Notes: generated from the sequence alone by a model not told the origin. Shown: positions 40,829-50,482, numbered from the stretch's first letter. The stretch is DNA of 64,000 nucleotides from Gordonia sihwensis NBRC 108236 (GCF_000333035.1 NZ_BANU01000007.1:1-64000); one strand, 5' to 3'. Translations and numbers: made by a program.

Positions 40829-41752
40829 TCATTTCGGGGTGTGGGTCGGTGCGGTCAGGGCGAAGAGACGATGCACGGCCGACGACAGTTCGGTGTCGCG
40901 ATCGGCCAGGTCGACGAAGACGTCGAAGTGGTTCCGTCCGGGAACGGTCAGGAGCGGGCCGGCACTTCCGCGGGCCCAGTGCCGGTGGAAGTCCCGACTC
41001 TGCCGGCGGAAGCCGTCGGCCTCGTGCTCGGCCATGGCGATCACCGCCGGAGCGGGATCGTCGGGCAGCGGTGCGAGGGCCGGGCTGAGGTCGGCAGCGG
41101 ACTGCTCGGTCAGGAAGAGCCACTCGTTCGCCTCGGCGTGGATCAGCGGCCGCAGATCATAGAGTCCGCTGATCAGCAGGCCGGCGTGCACTGCGCGATC
41201 GGGCAGCCCGAGGTCAGCCTGCCAACCGCCGATCATGGTGGTCGCGGCGAGGTGAGCACCCGCCGAACTGCCGCAGACCACGATCCTGTTGCGATCGAGG
41301 CCGTGCGCGGGTCCGTCGCGATGCACCCATGCGACGGCCGCCCTGACTTGACGGACCATTTCGGGCAGGGAGGTCGCCGGAGCCAGTCCGTAGTCGACAG
41401 CGACAGTGGCGATACCGTGGTCGGCCAGCGTGCGCGCCATGAACGCGGTGTCCAGGCGTGACAGCGAGCGCCAGTATCCGCCGTGGATCACCAGGAATAC
41501 CGGACGGGGAGCGTCGGCGATCCCCCACACGTCGAGCACCTCGTCGCTGTGCTCGTCGTAGGCGACGCCGCGGGCGCCGGGCAGATCCCGGACTGCGCGC
41601 TCGGACCGCGTTCGGTAATCGTCCATCACCCTGGCGAAGGTTTCCGGGGACACGGTTCCGCGGGCGCTGTATGCGGCGGCGATCTCGGGGTCGAACAACG
41701 GGGCTCCTTCGAACGGCAACGAATCGTCTTCAGGGTCTGGCACGCAACTCAT
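40829..41752 (-). CDS. Alpha/beta hydrolase, kynurenine formamidase-like
   Basis: A 307-residue hydrolase with the esterase/lipase layout: oxyanion motif VIHGGYWRSLSR, nucleophile in VVCGSSAGAHLA, and catalytic His in PGRNHFDVF. HGGYW and GSSAG are characteristic of arylformamidase, which frees kynurenine from N-formylkynurenine upstream of 3-hydroxyanthranilate. That fits the divergent gene cluster, but the substrate could be another amide or ester. Its stop lies next to pyc. No kynureninase or tryptophan dioxygenase gene is present here. Confidence 0.5.
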   Translation of the reverse strand: MSCVPDPEDDSLPFEGAPLFDPEIAAAYSARGTVSPETFARVMDDYRTRSERAVRDLPGARGVAYDEHSDEVLDVWGIADAPRPVFLVIHGGYWRSLSRLDTAFMARTLADHGIATVAVDYGLAPATSLPEMVRQVRAAVAWVHRDGPAHGLDRNRIVVCGSSAGAHLAATTMIGGWQADLGLPDRAVHAGLLISGLYDLRPLIHAEANEWLFLTEQSAADLSPALAPLPDDPAPAVIAMAEHEADGFRRQSRDFHRHWARGSAGPLLTVPGRNHFDVFVDLADRDTELSSAVHRLFALTAPTHTPK

Positions 41753-41800
41753 ACCCGTCTAATACCGAACACGTACCCGACTATGCCATTTTTGCTATGA

Positions 41801-41818
41801 CGACCGGCACTCCGGTCG
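41801..41818. promoter_or_regulatory. Inverted repeat in the hydrolase/dehydrogenase divergent promoter
   Basis: CGACCGG-CACT-CCGGTCG, perfect 7-bp arms, lies centrally in the 159-bp AT-richer divergent spacer. Nearby AATACCGAA (41761) and TTTCGGTAT form a second, wide inverted pair. Possible LysR or IclR target. Confidence 0.5.
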
Positions 41819-41911
41819 GCGGTTGTGACCATCTCCGTTATGACTATTTCGGTATGTGAGTGATTCCGCTAGGTATTTGAACCACATGGCGATGCGGATC
41901 ACAGTGGATTC

Positions 41912-43387
41912 ATGACCGCACCCCACCCCGAATGGATTCGCAACTACGTCGACGGCGCATTCCTCGACCCCGATCCGGCGTCGGCGTTCGACGCGGTCGA
42001 CCCCGCCACCGGCACCGCGTACGCCAGGGTTCACGAGGCCGGAGCCGAGATCGTCGACCGTGCCGTCGGTTCGGCGCGACGTGCGCTGGCCGCCGGCTGG
42101 GCCGACCGGCCGGTCGCAGATCGGGCCCGGATCCTCCGTCGTGCCGCCGACCTGATCGAACAGCGCTTCGACGACTTCGTCGCCGCAGAGCTCGCCGACA
42201 CCGGCAAGCCGGTGACACAGGCGCGTGCCCTCGACGTCGCCCGCGCTCCGATGAACTTCCGCGCGTACGCCGACCTGGTGTCGAGCGCCGGCGAGCAGTC
42301 GTACCTGACCGACACCGCCGACGGTCGCCGAGCCCTGAACTACACGGTCCGCAAACCGCTCGGCGTGATCGCGATCATCGTCCCCTGGAACCTCCCGCTC
42401 CTGCTCCTCACCTGGAAAGTCGCACCGGCGCTCGCCTGCGGGAACGCGGTGGTGGTGAAGCCGAGCGAGGACACTCCCGCCACCGCCTCGCTGCTGGCCG
42501 AAGTGCTCGCGGAAGCCGGTCTGCCGCGCGGTGTGTACAACGTGGTCCACGGTTTCGGCGCCGATTCGGCCGGGGCGTTCCTGACCGAGCATCCCGGAAT
42601 CGACGGTGTCACCTTCACCGGATCGTCGGCCACCGGCAGTCACGTCATGCGGACGGTGGCGCCGCGGGTGCGGCCGGTCTCGCTGGAGCTCGGCGGCAAG
42701 AACGCGGCGATCGTCTTCGATGACGCGGACGTCGACGAGGCGGTCAAGGGACTGAGCCGGTCGATCTTCACCAACACCGGCCAGGTGTGTCTGTGCACCG
42801 AGCGCGTATACGTTCAGCGGCGGATCTTCGACGAGGTGGTCGCCGGCCTGGCGACCGAGGCCGCCTCGCTGCGGCTGGGAGATCCGTTCGACGAGGCGAC
42901 GACGACCGGCCCGCTCATCTCAGAGAAGCACCGGAGGAAGGTCCTGAGCTACTTCGACCTCGCCCGCGCGGAAGGCGCCGATGTGGTGTGCGGGGGCCGG
43001 GTCCCGGACGTGGGAGAGCACCTCGACGGGGGTTCGTGGATCGCGCCGACGCTGTGGACGGGCGTCGACAACAGCAGTCGCGTGATGCGCGAGGAGATCT
43101 TCGGCCCGGTGGCCGGTCTGGTCCCGTTCGACACCGAGGAGGAGGCGATCGCACTCGCCAACGACACCGAGTACGGGCTCGCGTCGGTTGTCTGGACCGA
43201 CGATCTGCGTCGCGGTCACCGCGTCGCCGCGCGGATGAACGTCGGGCTCTCGTGGGTCAACACCTGGTACCTGCGTGATCTGCGAGCCCCGTTCGGCGGC
43301 GTCGGGCTCTCCGGCATCGGCCGCGAGGGCGGAGAATCCTCGCTGCACTTCTACACCGAACCGACCAACGTCTGCCTGCAACTGTGA
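41912..43387 (+). CDS. nbaE: 2-aminomuconate/2-hydroxymuconate 6-semialdehyde dehydrogenase
   Basis: A 491-residue NAD-dependent aldehyde dehydrogenase. The family core is VPWNLPLLLLTWK, FTGSSATG, E259 in LELGGK and nucleophile C293 in NTGQVCLCTERVYV; the GQVCLCTERVYV and LSWVNTWYLRDLRAPFGG stretches are diagnostic for muconic semialdehyde dehydrogenases. With the decarboxylase NbaD and deaminase NbaF alongside, aminomuconate semialdehyde is the likely substrate. First gene of the plus-strand catabolic operon; the next gene begins in its stop region. Confidence 0.5.
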   Translation: MTAPHPEWIRNYVDGAFLDPDPASAFDAVDPATGTAYARVHEAGAEIVDRAVGSARRALAAGWADRPVADRARILRRAADLIEQRFDDFVAAELADTGKPVTQARALDVARAPMNFRAYADLVSSAGEQSYLTDTADGRRALNYTVRKPLGVIAIIVPWNLPLLLLTWKVAPALACGNAVVVKPSEDTPATASLLAEVLAEAGLPRGVYNVVHGFGADSAGAFLTEHPGIDGVTFTGSSATGSHVMRTVAPRVRPVSLELGGKNAAIVFDDADVDEAVKGLSRSIFTNTGQVCLCTERVYVQRRIFDEVVAGLATEAASLRLGDPFDEATTTGPLISEKHRRKVLSYFDLARAEGADVVCGGRVPDVGEHLDGGSWIAPTLWTGVDNSSRVMREEIFGPVAGLVPFDTEEEAIALANDTEYGLASVVWTDDLRRGHRVAARMNVGLSWVNTWYLRDLRAPFGGVGLSGIGREGGESSLHFYTEPTNVCLQL

Positions 43388-43422
43388 CCACCACACCTCC
43401 GTCCGAAGCGAAAGGACCGCAT

Positions 43423-44235
43423 ATGCACACCACCGACGACGAGGCGGCCGCGCTGGCCGGCCGTCTCGACCACGCCCAGACCAGATGTCGAGAGACCCCG
43501 AGCATCGAACGTGATCCCGCGATCGGTATCGCCTTCGACGTCGACCTCGCATATCGGGTGCAGGAAGAACTGATCGGGCTGCGAACGGCGCGCGGCGAGA
43601 GCGTGGTCGGAGTGAAACTCGGGTTCACCAGCAAGGCCAAGATGGCGCAGATGGGCGTCTCCGACGTCATCGTGGGCCGGCTCACCGACGCGATGACCGT
43701 CGCGAACGGCGGCACGGTGGACCTCGGGAAGTTCATCCACCCGAAGGCGGAGCCGGAGGTGGCGTATCTGCTCTCGCGCGATGTGCGCCTCGACGACCCG
43801 AACGAGGACATCCTCGACGCGGTCTCGGCGATCGCTCCGGCGGTGGAGGTCATCGACTCGCGTTATCTGGACTTCGCCTTCACCTACGCCGACGTGGTGG
43901 CCGACAACACCTCGGCGGCCGGATATGCGATCGGGGAGTGGTCGCCGCTGTGCGACGCGGCGGACCTCGACGTGACCCTGCGCGTCGGCGCCGACTCGGT
44001 GCACGGTTCCACCGCCGCGATCCTCGGCGATCCGGCTCAGGCCCTGCTCGCGCTCCTCGACATGTGCCGGCGGCGGCGCATTCCGCTCGAGGCCGGCCAC
44101 GTGATACTCGCCGGCGCGGCGACCGCCGCGCTGCCGCTCACCGCCTCCACGCCCGACGGCACGGACGTGCAGTGCACCGTCGAAGGACTCGGAACGGTCT
44201 CCTTCACGGCAGTCGGAGAGGCGGCCCGCCGATGA
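43423..44235 (+). CDS. nbaG: 2-oxo-3-hexenedioate (4-oxalocrotonate) decarboxylase
   Basis: A 270-residue member of the MhpD/DmpH superfamily. It shares the fold of the hydratase at 48685, with [43 protein letters not shown] and [12 protein letters not shown]. It should remove CO2 from oxalocrotonate to give 2-oxopent-4-enoate. ATG 43423 is preferred for its AAAGGA 8 nt upstream and DmpH-like length; a GTG at 43384 overlapping the dehydrogenase stop would add 13 residues. It overlaps nbaF by 4 nt. Confidence 0.5.
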   Translation: MHTTDDEAAALAGRLDHAQTRCRETPSIERDPAIGIAFDVDLAYRVQEELIGLRTARGESVVGVKLGFTSKAKMAQMGVSDVIVGRLTDAMTVANGGTVDLGKFIHPKAEPEVAYLLSRDVRLDDPNEDILDAVSAIAPAVEVIDSRYLDFAFTYADVVADNTSAAGYAIGEWSPLCDAADLDVTLRVGADSVHGSTAAILGDPAQALLALLDMCRRRRIPLEAGHVILAGAATAALPLTASTPDGTDVQCTVEGLGTVSFTAVGEAARR

Positions 44236-44660
44236 GCGCCGCCGGCGCCGAGGCGCTCGTCGTCAGCGGAAAAGCCACCCCTCGAGGACGATTCCCGCAC
44301 GTGAAGACGGTCGGCGATCTGATCTTCGTCTCCGGCACCAGCTCGCGCCGTCCGGACAACACGTTCGTCGGCGTCGAGGTCGACGAGATGGGCACCGCCT
44401 CCCTCGACATCGAGGCGCAGACGCGAGCGGTGATCGAGAACATCCGCGACATCCTCGCCGAGGTCGGCGCCGGACTCGACGACCTCTGTCAGGTCACGGC
44501 CTACCTCGTGTCGATGAACGATTTCGGCGCCTACAACCGCGTCTACGGCGAGTACTTCGACGAGAACGGTCCCACGCGGACCACCGTCGCGGTGCACCAG
44601 CTCCCGCATCCGCACCTGCTCATCGAGATCCAGGCGATCGCACATCGCCGGCGGCCGTGA
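44232..44660 (+). CDS. nbaF: 2-aminomuconate deaminase (RidA family)
   Basis: A 142-residue YjgF/RidA-fold protein: [64 protein letters not shown], and [14 protein letters not shown]. Aminomuconate deaminases belong to this family and convert 2-aminomuconate to 4-oxalocrotonate with release of ammonia; the position between nbaG and nbaC supports that over a general RidA role. ATGA overlap with nbaG. Confidence 0.5.
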   Translation: MSAAGAEALVVSGKATPRGRFPHVKTVGDLIFVSGTSSRRPDNTFVGVEVDEMGTASLDIEAQTRAVIENIRDILAEVGAGLDDLCQVTAYLVSMNDFGAYNRVYGEYFDENGPTRTTVAVHQLPHPHLLIEIQAIAHRRRP

Positions 44661-44693
44661 CTCGGCCACCCACTCACAACCCCAGGAGTTCCC

Positions 44694-45215
44694 ATGACGA
44701 CCATTCCGCCCGTCATCGATTTCCAGCGCTGGATCGACGACAACCGCCATCTGCTCAAGCCGCCGGTGAACAACCAGATGATGGCGCTCGGAGACGACTT
44801 CATCATTCAGGTGGTCGGCGGCCCCAACGAGCGCTACGACTACCACTACGAGCCGTACGAGGAGTGGTTCTACCAGCTCCGCGGCGACATCCACGTCAAC
44901 CTGATGACCGAGGACGGGCCGCGACGGGTCGATGTCCGGGAAGGGGAGACGTGGCTGATGCCTGCGAACATTCCGCATTCGCCGCAGCGGCCCGACCCCG
45001 ATTCGATCGGTCTGGTGATCGAGCGGGTCCGCAAGGAGGGCACGCTGGAGAAGTTCCAGTGGTATTGCCTGGAATGCCACACCAAGCTGCACGAGGTGGA
45101 GTTGCAGGTGCGCGACCTCGTCGAGGACATGCCTCCGGTCTTCGACTCCTTCGGTTCCGATGAGCAGGCCAGGACCTGCCGTGAATGCGGCGCCCTCCAT
45201 CCGGGGAAGGGCTGA
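44694..45215 (+). CDS. nbaC: 3-hydroxyanthranilate 3,4-dioxygenase
   Basis: A 173-residue cupin that opens 3-hydroxyanthranilate to 2-amino-3-carboxymuconate semialdehyde. The catalytic and Fe(II) residues fall at the positions known for the Cupriavidus enzyme: R47, H51, E57, H95 and R99. The second, rubredoxin-like iron site of bacterial members is also complete, with C125 and C128 in YCLECH and C162 and C165 in TCRECG. It starts 33 nt after nbaF with AGGAG upstream. This gene fixes the identity of the pathway. Confidence 0.5.
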   Translation: MTTIPPVIDFQRWIDDNRHLLKPPVNNQMMALGDDFIIQVVGGPNERYDYHYEPYEEWFYQLRGDIHVNLMTEDGPRRVDVREGETWLMPANIPHSPQRPDPDSIGLVIERVRKEGTLEKFQWYCLECHTKLHEVELQVRDLVEDMPPVFDSFGSDEQARTCRECGALHPGKG

Positions 45216-45216
45216 A

Positions 45217-46209
45217 GTGAGCGACATCATCGACGTCCACACCCACTATGTGCCGAAGGGATGGCCCGACCTGCGCGACGTCGCCGGTCCCGAAGCGCCG
45301 TGGCTGCGTGTGGAGTCCGAACGCGAGGCGATGATGATGACCGGCGACGTCGAGTTCCGCCGGATCCAGTCCGACGCGTGGGATCCGGAGGTGCGCCTGC
45401 GCGATATGGACGCGGACGGGGTGGCGACCCAGGTGGTCTCGCCGACGCCGGTGTTCTTCAATTACGCGAGGACCGGTGAACAGGCCGCGCGGATCTCCGC
45501 GGTGTTCAACGATCTCGCACTCGAGATCGTCGACGCGGCCGGCGAACGGATGATCCCGTTCTGTCAGGTGCCGCTGCAGGATCCCGATCTCGCATGCGAG
45601 GAACTCGACCGGTGCCTCGCCAACGGGCACCGCGGCGTCGAGATCGGCAACCACGTCGGCGATCGTGATCTGGACGACGAAGGCGTCGTCACCTTTCTGC
45701 AGCACTGCGCCGACCGCGACGTCCCCGTCTTCGTTCACCCCTGGGACATGGCGGGATCGCCGCGACTGGACCGCTGGATGGCGCGATGGCTGGTGGGGAT
45801 GCCCGCCGAGTCGCATCTGTCGATTCTGGCGATGATCCTCGGCGGCACCTTCGACCGAGTGGACGAGCGGCTCAAGATCGCCTTCGCGCACGGCGGCGGC
45901 TCGTTCGCCTTCTGGCTCGGTCGGATGGAGAACGCCTGGCATCGGCGCCACGATGTCATCGGCACCTCCGAATATCCACCGTCGCACTATCTCGGACGGT
46001 TCTACGTCGATTCGGTGGTCTTCGACGAACGCGCGTTGCGGCTGCTGGTCGACACGATCGGGCGCGACCGGGTGCTGGTGGGCAGCGACTACCCCTATCC
46101 GCTCGGAGAGCGGCCGGTCGGCGAAGTGGTGCGAAAGAGCGAATTCCTGGATTCGACCACCCGATCGCTGATCACACACGGGAACGCCGAGCGCTTCCTG
46201 GGACTCTGA
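45217..46209 (+). CDS. nbaD: 2-amino-3-carboxymuconate-6-semialdehyde decarboxylase (ACMSD)
   Basis: A 330-residue amidohydrolase-fold zinc decarboxylase. The metal site is H8 and H10 in IDVHTHYVPKG, a His in PVFVHPWDM, HGGGSF, and the Asp of VLVGSDYPYPLGE. It removes CO2 from the NbaC product before it can cyclise to quinolinate. The GTG at 45217 lies one base after the nbaC stop, with GGGGAAGGG upstream. Last gene of the first block; a 201-bp spacer follows. Confidence 0.5.
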   Translation: MSDIIDVHTHYVPKGWPDLRDVAGPEAPWLRVESEREAMMMTGDVEFRRIQSDAWDPEVRLRDMDADGVATQVVSPTPVFFNYARTGEQAARISAVFNDLALEIVDAAGERMIPFCQVPLQDPDLACEELDRCLANGHRGVEIGNHVGDRDLDDEGVVTFLQHCADRDVPVFVHPWDMAGSPRLDRWMARWLVGMPAESHLSILAMILGGTFDRVDERLKIAFAHGGGSFAFWLGRMENAWHRRHDVIGTSEYPPSHYLGRFYVDSVVFDERALRLLVDTIGRDRVLVGSDYPYPLGERPVGEVVRKSEFLDSTTRSLITHGNAERFLGL

Positions 46210-46410
46210 GTCTCCCCGCACCGGAGCCGGGCGGTGTCCGGCCGCCGGGTGGTGCGCCGACGGCCCGCTCCATCCCTATGCCCGCCGGGGCATCGGTACC
46301 GCGGCGAAAGGCATTTCTCACGCGCCGCCGTATGCCGTCTTCTGAATGTGACCCCGATTACTCAGCGTTCGTCGGCGTCGCCACCTCACCCCCATGAAAG
46401 GCCGATATCG

Positions 46411-47745
46411 ATGTTCACCAGATCCTCCGACAAGGCGCTGAGCGATCAGCAGGCGCGACGCCGGGTCGCCTCGGCGATGCTCGTCGGCACCACTCTCGAG
46501 TGGTACGACTTCTTCCTCTACGGCACAGCCGCCGCATTGATCTTCAACAAACAGTTCTTCCCGTCGTTGAGTCCCGCCGCAGGCACGCTCGCGGCCTTCA
46601 GCACGTTCGCCGTCGGCTTCGTCGCGCGTCCGCTCGGTGGCCTCGTCTTCGGTCACTTCGGCGACCGGGTCGGACGGCGGAACACGCTCATCGTCTCGCT
46701 CCTGATGATGGGTGCGGCCTCGACGCTGATCGGCGTGGTGCCCAACTACGGGTCCATCGGAGTGTGGGCGCCGGTCCTGCTGGTGCTGCTTCGCGTGGTC
46801 CAGGGGCTCGGTCTCGGCGGCGAGGGTGCCGGCGCCACGCTGATGTCGATGGAGCACGCGCCCGCAGGCAAGCGGAACCTCTACGCGGGTTTCCCGCAGA
46901 TGGGCACTCCCGCCGGACTGGTCCTGGCGAACGTCGTCTTCCTGACCACCAATGCGGTGATGCCGTCCGGAGCCTTCGACGCGTGGGGCTGGCGGATCCC
47001 GTTCCTGCTCAGCGCGGTGCTTGTGGTGATCGGTCTGGTGATCCGCCTGCACGTCGAGGAGTCGCCCTCGTTCAGCCGGGTCGTCAGTCACCGGGCCGTC
47101 GAGCGGTTCCCGCTGCGAGAGGCGATGCGCGTGGGTGTCGGGCGGATGGCACTGACGCTCGGCGTGATGATCGCGAACTCGGCGGTGGCCTACGTGTTCA
47201 TGGTCTTCACCCTCTCGTACGGCACCGAGCACCTCGATTACAGCCGTTCCTTCCTCATCGTCTGCGTCTCGGTCGCGGCCGTGATCTGGTTCGCGACCAT
47301 CCCGTTCTGGACTCGGATCGCCGACCGCAGCGGCCGGCGCTCCATGTTCGTCGGAGGGTCGGTCGCGCTGCTGATCTGGTGTCTGGTCTTCCTGCCGATG
47401 CTCGGCACGGGCAGTGCGGTGATCACCGCCGCGGCGTTCCTCGGGATGGGCGTCATCGTGCCGATCACGCACAGCGTCCAGGGCGCGATCATCGCCGACA
47501 CCTTCCCGGCCGCCGTCCGCTACTCGGGAACTTCGCTGATCCTGCAGGTCGGCGCGATTCTGGGCGGGGGACTGGCACCGATCATCTCTTCGGCGCTGGT
47601 CGGGGAGTCCGGTGGCGCCGCCGGCGTCACCGCGTATCTCGCCGTTGTCTGCCTGCTCAGCCTGGTGTGCGCGGTGGTTCTGTTCGCTCGGGTGCCGGAG
47701 CCGGAACCCGCTGCGGCGGCCGCCGCCGAAGGTGCGACCGTGTGA
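46411..47745 (+). CDS. MFS transporter, metabolite:H+ symporter (MHS) family
   Basis: A 444-residue carrier with about 12 helices. The MHS start RRVASAMLVGTTLEWYDFFLYGTAAAL is clear, then the loop 2-3 motif GHFGDRVGRRNTLI, RVVQGLGLGGEGAGA, and the second-half WTRIADRSGRRSMF. MHS relatives carry shikimate, proline, citrate and aromatic acids; from context it probably imports anthranilate-type or 3-hydroxyanthranilate-related acids. ATG 46411 has AAAGG upstream. A strong bidirectional hairpin follows. Confidence 0.5.
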   Translation: MFTRSSDKALSDQQARRRVASAMLVGTTLEWYDFFLYGTAAALIFNKQFFPSLSPAAGTLAAFSTFAVGFVARPLGGLVFGHFGDRVGRRNTLIVSLLMMGAASTLIGVVPNYGSIGVWAPVLLVLLRVVQGLGLGGEGAGATLMSMEHAPAGKRNLYAGFPQMGTPAGLVLANVVFLTTNAVMPSGAFDAWGWRIPFLLSAVLVVIGLVIRLHVEESPSFSRVVSHRAVERFPLREAMRVGVGRMALTLGVMIANSAVAYVFMVFTLSYGTEHLDYSRSFLIVCVSVAAVIWFATIPFWTRIADRSGRRSMFVGGSVALLIWCLVFLPMLGTGSAVITAAAFLGMGVIVPITHSVQGAIIADTFPAAVRYSGTSLILQVGAILGGGLAPIISSALVGESGGAAGVTAYLAVVCLLSLVCAVVLFARVPEPEPAAAAAAEGATV

Positions 47746-47764
47746 CGACTCGCGACACTCCGGC

Positions 47765-47807
47765 GACGAGGCGGGGCGGCCGATTCGATCGGCCGCCCCG
47801 CCTCGTC
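47765..47807. terminator. Bidirectional 20-bp hairpin between the MFS and iclR genes
   Basis: Arms 47765-47784 (GACGAGGCGGGGCGGCCGAT) and 47788-47807 are perfectly complementary around loop TCG. The right arm includes the first bases of the IclR stop region (TGA at 47808-47806). It can serve both convergent genes. Confidence 0.5.
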
Positions 47808-48612
47808 AACGCAGCGTGCGTCGACGGTCGAGGGTGGACGCGATCCCGGTCGCTGCGGCGCGGACCGCGTCGGTGTGCGCCTCGGGCCGGTACCGCGTGA
47901 GCGGGCCGGTCACGCTGACCGCGGCCACCACGGTGTTGTTCGCGACGTCCAGGATCGGCGCCGCAACGCACGCAATTCCGGGAGCCGACTCCTCGTACTC
48001 GAAGGCCGCTCCGGATTCGCGGATGGCATCGAGTTGGCGCGCCAGGATGCCCGGCGCGACGATCGTTCGCGGGGTGCGGCGGGGGAGCGGTCCGGCGAGG
48101 ACGCTCTGCTGCAGAGCGGGATCCGAGTGCGCCAAGAGTGCCTTGCCGATCCCCGTGCAGTGCAACGGCATCCGGCCGCCTGTGCGCGAGGGCGCGCTGG
48201 CCTGACGGTGACCGCCGATCTTCGCCACGTAGACCACCTCGTGGCCGTCGAGGACACCCAGGTGCACGGTCTCCCGGGTTCGCCCGTAGAGGTCCTGGAG
48301 GAAGGGCATCGCGATCTCCAGCAGACTGCGTTCCACCGACGCGAGCATCCCGAGTTCGAATAGGCCGCCGGACAGTCGGTACCCGTCGTCGGTTCGGTCG
48401 AGGAGCCGGACCCCGACGAGTTCACCGGCCAGCCGATGCACCGTCGCCTTGTGCAGACCGGTGCGGCGCACCAGTTCGGCGAGGCTCAGTTCGTTGTCGT
48501 CGACAGTGAAGGCCCGGAGGATGGTCACCACTTTGCCGACGACGGTGGCGCGGTCCACGGCGTGCTCGCCGTCGCCCGGATCCGACGGTTTCGAGGGCGT
48601 CGTTCTGGCCAT
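47806..48612 (-). CDS. IclR family transcriptional regulator
   Basis: A 268-residue regulator: winged HTH (about 20-85; VVTILRAFTVDDNELSLAEL, VRRTGLHKATVHRLAGEL) and IclR effector domain (about 100-260; GGRMPLHCTGIGKALLA, EYEESAPGIACVAAPI, AAVSVTGP). IclR proteins often control aromatic pathways. It is divergent from nbaH, and the 72-bp spacer holds a perfect 19-bp palindrome, so it very likely regulates nbaHJI and its own gene. Confidence 0.5.
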   Translation of the reverse strand: MARTTPSKPSDPGDGEHAVDRATVVGKVVTILRAFTVDDNELSLAELVRRTGLHKATVHRLAGELVGVRLLDRTDDGYRLSGGLFELGMLASVERSLLEIAMPFLQDLYGRTRETVHLGVLDGHEVVYVAKIGGHRQASAPSRTGGRMPLHCTGIGKALLAHSDPALQQSVLAGPLPRRTPRTIVAPGILARQLDAIRESGAAFEYEESAPGIACVAAPILDVANNTVVAAVSVTGPLTRYRPEAHTDAVRAAATGIASTLDRRRTLR

Positions 48613-48632
48613 GCGGACGACACTACCGCCTC

Positions 48633-48651
48633 CGTCTCGCTCAGCGAGACG
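48633..48651. promoter_or_regulatory. 19-bp perfect palindrome, IclR operator candidate
   Basis: CGTCTCGCT-C-AGCGAGACG, nine-base arms around one base, sits 21 bp before the iclR ATG and 34 bp before nbaH. The size and symmetry fit IclR-type operators. I did not see a second copy before nbaE or the MFS gene. Confidence 0.5.
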
Positions 48652-48684
48652 ACGCTCTTCTCTTCGGGCGGCGCAGCGGTGAGC

Positions 48685-49524
48685 ATGGTCACCATGACCG
48701 AGACCACCGAACGCGAACCGGCGCAGAATCCGGTCGCCGAAGACCAGGCCGCGCAGCGGCTGCTCACCGCCCTCCAGACCAGACAGGCGTGCACTCCGGT
48801 GCGCGACCTGATCGGACCCACGGATCTGGCCGCGGCCTACCGCGTCCAGGAACGGCTGACCGCGGGCCGGGTGTCCGGCGGCGCGACGATCGTCGGCCGC
48901 AAGATCGGCCTCACCTCTGCGGCCGTTCAAGACCAGATGGGCGTCGACCAGCCCGACTTCGGCGTCCTCTTCGACGACATGGCGTACGGCGACGGCGAGG
49001 TGGTTCCGATCGACCGGCTGCTGCAGCCCAAGGCCGAGGCGGAGGTCGCCTTCGTCTTGAAGAAGGATCTCGCCGACGGTCCGCTCGACATCGAACAGAT
49101 CCGCGATGCGATCGACTACGGCGTCGCCGCACTGGAGGTCTGCGACAGCCGCATCGACGGCTGGGACATCGCATTCGCCGACACGGTCGCCGACAACGCC
49201 TCCTCGGGGGTCTACGTCCTCGGCACCGACCGCAGGACGCTCGACGAGTTCCGTCCCGTCGACGTCGGCATGTCGATGCTCATCAACGGCGAGGAGGTCT
49301 CGACCGGTGAGGGCGCGGCCTGCCTCGGAGACCCGCTCAACGCCGTCGCCTGGTTGGCCCGGGCCGCCCGCGACTTCGGCGAACCCCTGCGCGCGGGTCA
49401 GGTGATCCTGTCCGGAGCGCTCGGCCCCATGCGCCCGATTCAACCCGGAGACGAGGTGACCGTCGTGATCGACGGCCTCGGATCGGTGAAAGCCCGTTTC
49501 AGTGAAGGGAACTCCCATGAGTAA
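48685..49524 (+). CDS. nbaH: 2-oxopent-4-enoate hydratase
   Basis: A 279-residue MhpD/DmpE-type hydratase adding water to 2-oxopent-4-enoate to give 4-hydroxy-2-oxovalerate. Signatures: [77 protein letters not shown] and [14 protein letters not shown]. It is paralogous to NbaG, from which it differs by the DFGVLFDDM loop. Start uncertain between GTG 48679, ATG 48685 and ATG 48694. Its last 8 nt overlap nbaJ. Confidence 0.5.
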   Translation: MVTMTETTEREPAQNPVAEDQAAQRLLTALQTRQACTPVRDLIGPTDLAAAYRVQERLTAGRVSGGATIVGRKIGLTSAAVQDQMGVDQPDFGVLFDDMAYGDGEVVPIDRLLQPKAEAEVAFVLKKDLADGPLDIEQIRDAIDYGVAALEVCDSRIDGWDIAFADTVADNASSGVYVLGTDRRTLDEFRPVDVGMSMLINGEEVSTGEGAACLGDPLNAVAWLARAARDFGEPLRAGQVILSGALGPMRPIQPGDEVTVVIDGLGSVKARFSEGNSHE

Positions 49525-50482
49525 GACGTCAGGCGGCAAGACGAAGGTCGCCATCATCGGCTCCGGCAACATCGGGACCGATCTGATGATCAAGGTGCTG
49601 CGGACCGCCAAGCACCTCGAGATGGGTGCGATGGTCGGCATCGATCCCGACTCCGACGGCCTGGCCCGCGCCCAGCGCCTCGGCGTGCCCACCACGCACG
49701 AAGGCGTCGAGGGTCTCGTCGCGATGCCGAACTTCGACGAGATCGAGATCGTCTTCGACGCCACCTCGGCCAAAGCCCACGAGCACAATGCGTCGATCCT
49801 GCAGCCGCTGGGCAAGCGGTTGATCGACCTGACGCCGGCGGCCATCGGACCGTACGTGGTGCCGGCGGTGAACATCGGCGACCATCTCGATGCGCAGAAC
49901 GTCAACATGGTGACCTGCGGCGGGCAGGCGACCATCCCGATCGTCGCCGCGGTGTCCCGCGTGGCGCCGGTCGCCTACGCCGAGATCGTCGCGTCCATCG
50001 CGTCCAAGTCGGCCGGACCCGGCACCCGCGCCAACATCGACGAGTTCACCGAGACCACGTCGGCGGCCATCGAGCAGGTCGGCGGGGCCCGCAACGGCAA
50101 GGCCATCATCATCCTGAACCCGGCCGAGCCGCCGCTGATCATGCGCGACACCGTGTATGCGCTGGTCGATGCGCCGGACCTGGACACTCAGGAGCGGATC
50201 CGCAATTCGGTCGAGAAGATGGTCGCGGACGTCTCCGCATACGTCCCGGGGTACCGACTGAAGCAGAAGGTACAGATCAACCCGATCGCCGAGGGGTCGC
50301 CGGTTCAGACGCTGATGACCCAGGAGCCGGAGTCGGCTCCCACCCACCAGGTGTCGGTCTTCCTCGAAGTCGAGGGTGCCGCGCACTATCTGCCGGCCTA
50401 TGCCGGGAACCTCGACATCATGACGTCCGCGGGCCTGCAGTACGCGGAGCGGATCGCAGCGCTGAAGGAGTCCAACGCATGA
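49517..50482 (+). CDS. nbaJ: Acetaldehyde dehydrogenase (acylating)
   Basis: A 321-residue enzyme oxidising acetaldehyde to acetyl-CoA with NAD and CoA. Rossmann motif [13 protein letters not shown], nucleophile C134 in [13 protein letters not shown], and the partner-contact region [10 protein letters not shown] match DmpF/BphJ. It works as a complex with the aldolase NbaI, which channels acetaldehyde to it. The ATG overlaps nbaH by 8 nt, and the stop overlaps nbaI (ATGA). Confidence 0.5.
   Translation: MSKTSGGKTKVAIIGSGNIGTDLMIKVLRTAKHLEMGAMVGIDPDSDGLARAQRLGVPTTHEGVEGLVAMPNFDEIEIVFDATSAKAHEHNASILQPLGKRLIDLTPAAIGPYVVPAVNIGDHLDAQNVNMVTCGGQATIPIVAAVSRVAPVAYAEIVASIASKSAGPGTRANIDEFTETTSAAIEQVGGARNGKAIIILNPAEPPLIMRDTVYALVDAPDLDTQERIRNSVEKMVADVSAYVPGYRLKQKVQINPIAEGSPVQTLMTQEPESAPTHQVSVFLEVEGAAHYLPAYAGNLDIMTSAGLQYAERIAALKESNA

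Noticed and set aside
38349-41162. A 937-codon plus-strand frame
   Set aside because: It lies antisense to pyruvate carboxylase and is a high-GC codon-bias artefact with no recognisable domain.
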